From Solenopsis invicta (lineage: Eukaryota; Arthropoda; Insecta; Hymenoptera; Formicidae), in NCBI RefSeq assembly GCF_016802725.1, contig NC_052679.1:3038001-3102000 (forward strand): a DNA stretch of 64,000 bases, written 5' to 3'. Of this stretch, positions 62,480-64,000 are shown piece after piece; position 1 is the first letter of the stretch, and the number at the start of each line of letters is the position of its first letter. The notes beneath the pieces were generated by a model. It had not been told where the DNA came from, did not search any database, and worked only from the letters and a program-made list of their open reading frames with translations. Both the position numbers and the translations under genes were made by a program.

Positions 62480-63107
62480 CTGTACTTCATTTGGTTCATA
62501 TATGACGATGATTAGTTGAGGACCCATCCAAAATTGAAATGGAGAAGAATACTTCTTACAGATCAGCATGATAATATCTAGAAAATCTAAAAAGTTTTGA
62601 GATGTTAGAAATTTTATATTGTAAATAAAATATTTTCATAAAATGATTTTCTATTTATTGTATTGTTTGGATTACATTTAGATAGATAGTTTTAAAAAGT
62701 TTCAACATAGCTTAACTTGAATCTCGGTTTAATTTACTTTCTATTTTTTTCTAACTCTTAGAACTAGAAAAAAAAATAGAAACTTAAACTGAGTTTCAAG
62801 TCAATTTACGTTGATGTTACATATTGTAACATATGTTACATATTCTATTACATTTTGATTTGTTTCTTTACGTTTATTAAATTAAAATTTGATAAATATG
62901 ATGTTATGTTTCTATAACATTAAAATAAGAACAATATAAATATATACCTTGTGATTTTTGTTGCAAAAAGATGTATGAAGTACCGACAAGTGGCAGTCGG
63001 ACTGGACCTGGTAATGTGTTCAGTGCTTCAAAGAGAAAGAATTTTCGAATAAAGTAATTTATTATACACGCAAGAGTCACAATTAGTGCCACAATAATGA
63101 ACAACAT
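62480..63107 (-). CDS. CYP4-like P450, first two exons (partial gene)
   Basis: Exons 63107-62948 and 62577-62480; donor AAG|gtatat, acceptor ttttctag, phase 1 join, second donor CAG|gtaaag. The first exon encodes an N-terminal membrane anchor (MLFIIVALIVTLACIINYFI) followed by the hinge LPGPVRLPLVGTSY; the second reads ICKKYSSPFQFWMGPQLIIV then YEPNEVQ, as in microsomal CYP4 proteins. About 86 residues in all. No third exon follows on this strand; the C-terminal pieces at 60.3-60.6 kb are separated by a retrotransposon fragment. Either a remnant or a gene whose middle exons were displaced by the rearrangement. Confidence 0.75.
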
Positions 63108-63308
63108 TGCTCTTAGTACATATAATGACGAAATACTAAAGTAATATTGAAAGTTATTATTGAAATGCGAACACTACTTACTTGCTAATGATCTTATATA
63201 ATTTCCCCGGGCGGATCCCGATAGCGCACAGGACTGATAGACTGATAGCACACCATCACTCTCAGCGATCGATGTTTATAGAGATTTTCCGTTGATTAGG
63301 TTAGGGCT

Positions 63309-63398
63309 GTGTTCCGTTTTTACTGGCAGTACTGAAAATTTATAGTTCACGTCACATATACTATACATTTTCAGTACTGGCAGTTAATATCGGAACAC
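63309..63398. mobile_element. 90-bp GTGTTCC-ended MITE
   Basis: GTGTTCCG and CGGAACAC form the tips; inner ACTGGCAGTACTGAAAAT pairs with ATTTTCAGTACTGGCAGT, which is also nearly a direct copy in reverse orientation. It is the compact form of the element at 29971-30428. Confidence 0.7.
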
Positions 63399-64000
63399 AA
63401 CCTAGGGTGTTTACGATAATTAATCGGATCTCGGATTGGATTGAACAATGGTACTCAACGTAAGTATAGAAAATTTCCCTAGGCTAATCGGATTGACGAT
63501 CTCTGTCTCAAATGTGATCCGATTGATGACGAAGCGTGGAGACGCAGAAGCATGCTTGAAAAGTAAGTCTCTTTATTTTTTTAAATAATCACACAAAAAA
63601 TCAAAGATAAAGTTAAAAAGAATGATTTGAATTTAGATTTATTGTAATATTTTTTGTCTAAACACTAAATTTCGTTTAAATTTCTATTTGTAAAAATTAA
63701 TTAATCTATCCTAAAGTTTGTGGTTATATCGGAAACAAATCAAAATTAATAAAACAATTATTAATTGTTAGGTACAAATTAAAGCATATAATATTTTAAG
63801 CACATCATATAAAATTCCTGTTTATTATAAACTTAGTAAAAATAACTTTGAAATCATTCAACTACATTACACATTAATCAATATTAATTTATATGTTAAA
63901 AATCAATAATGTTTCTAAAAATGTTCTTTTTATTCTTTTCCAGATCGTAAATAAACTTCAATTCCTTGAATAAATAAAAATTACTGGAAAATGTATTTAT
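63399..64000. other. Right edge, no gene recognised
   Basis: A short CpG-bearing stretch (63400-63560) with two donor-like sites (AACGTAAGTATAG at 63459, AAAAGTAAGTC at 63560) is followed by AT-rich sequence. It may be the promoter/first exon of a gene beyond the window or the P450 upstream region; not decidable here. Confidence 0.35.

Noticed and set aside
63448..63460. Possible mini first exon ATGGTACTCAAC|gtaagt
   Set aside because: Four codons before a donor with nothing downstream in the window to support it.

Overview
The window looks like nuclear DNA of a hymenopteran insect, most likely an ant. It is AT-rich with CpG-rich islands, has short GT-AG introns, is full of small inverted-repeat elements, and carries insect-type NEDD8, COG4, CYP4-like P450, BTB-zinc-finger, BEN and DUF4806 genes. 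The taxon call is an inference from gene content only.

Layout. (1) 26-1900, + strand: NEDD8 in four coding exons, one an 18-nt microexon followed by a GC donor. (2) About 1.46-53.3 kb, - strand: one large BTB transcription-factor locus of the lola/Broad/tramtrack type. A 5' cassette of one untranslated and four coding exons (BTB domain, acidic/serine-rich linker) ends in phase 1. It is followed by at least nine candidate alternative terminal exons spread over 32 kb. Five encode paired C2H2 fingers, three encode a Cys-rich zinc ribbon of the piggyBac-transposase C-terminal type, and one encodes an unknown 88-residue tail. Every one has an AG acceptor at the position that continues the phase-1 reading frame. 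The last ribbon exon lies antisense inside NEDD8 intron 3. (3) The whole 5' cassette is duplicated: the proximal copy is at 36.5-41.0 kb and the distal copy at 45.2-53.6 kb. Both keep open frames and the same exit phase, so two promoters and two BTB halves may feed one shared array of DNA-binding exons. (4) The distal copy is interrupted by a 4.3 kb element at 45851-50150, flanked by TTCA/TTAA with 44-nt terminal inverted repeats. It carries a multi-exon BEN-domain gene, and the proximal copy preserves the empty TTAA site. (5) Between the two cassettes, on the - strand, lies a DUF4806 gene (43214-44592). (6) 54137-57365, + strand: complete COG4 in ten exons, sharing a divergent promoter region with the distal BTB cassette. 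(7) 57.7-63.1 kb: a scrambled CYP4-like P450 locus. It contains a 5'-truncated + copy, separate N-terminal and C-terminal pieces on the - strand, an inverted repeat with about 390-bp arms and nested hairpins, and a degenerate non-LTR retrotransposon fragment.

How the parts relate. BTB proteins of this class dimerise through the BTB domain and take their DNA specificity from the terminal exon. Here the repertoire appears to be widened in two ways: by recruiting a transposase-type zinc ribbon as terminal exons, and by duplicating the BTB half. NEDD8 (cullin activation) and COG4 (Golgi tethering) are housekeeping neighbours. Long stretches between terminal exons are intronic or 3'-UTR-like and hold MITEs and microsatellites. 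No RNA genes or CRISPR arrays were recognised.
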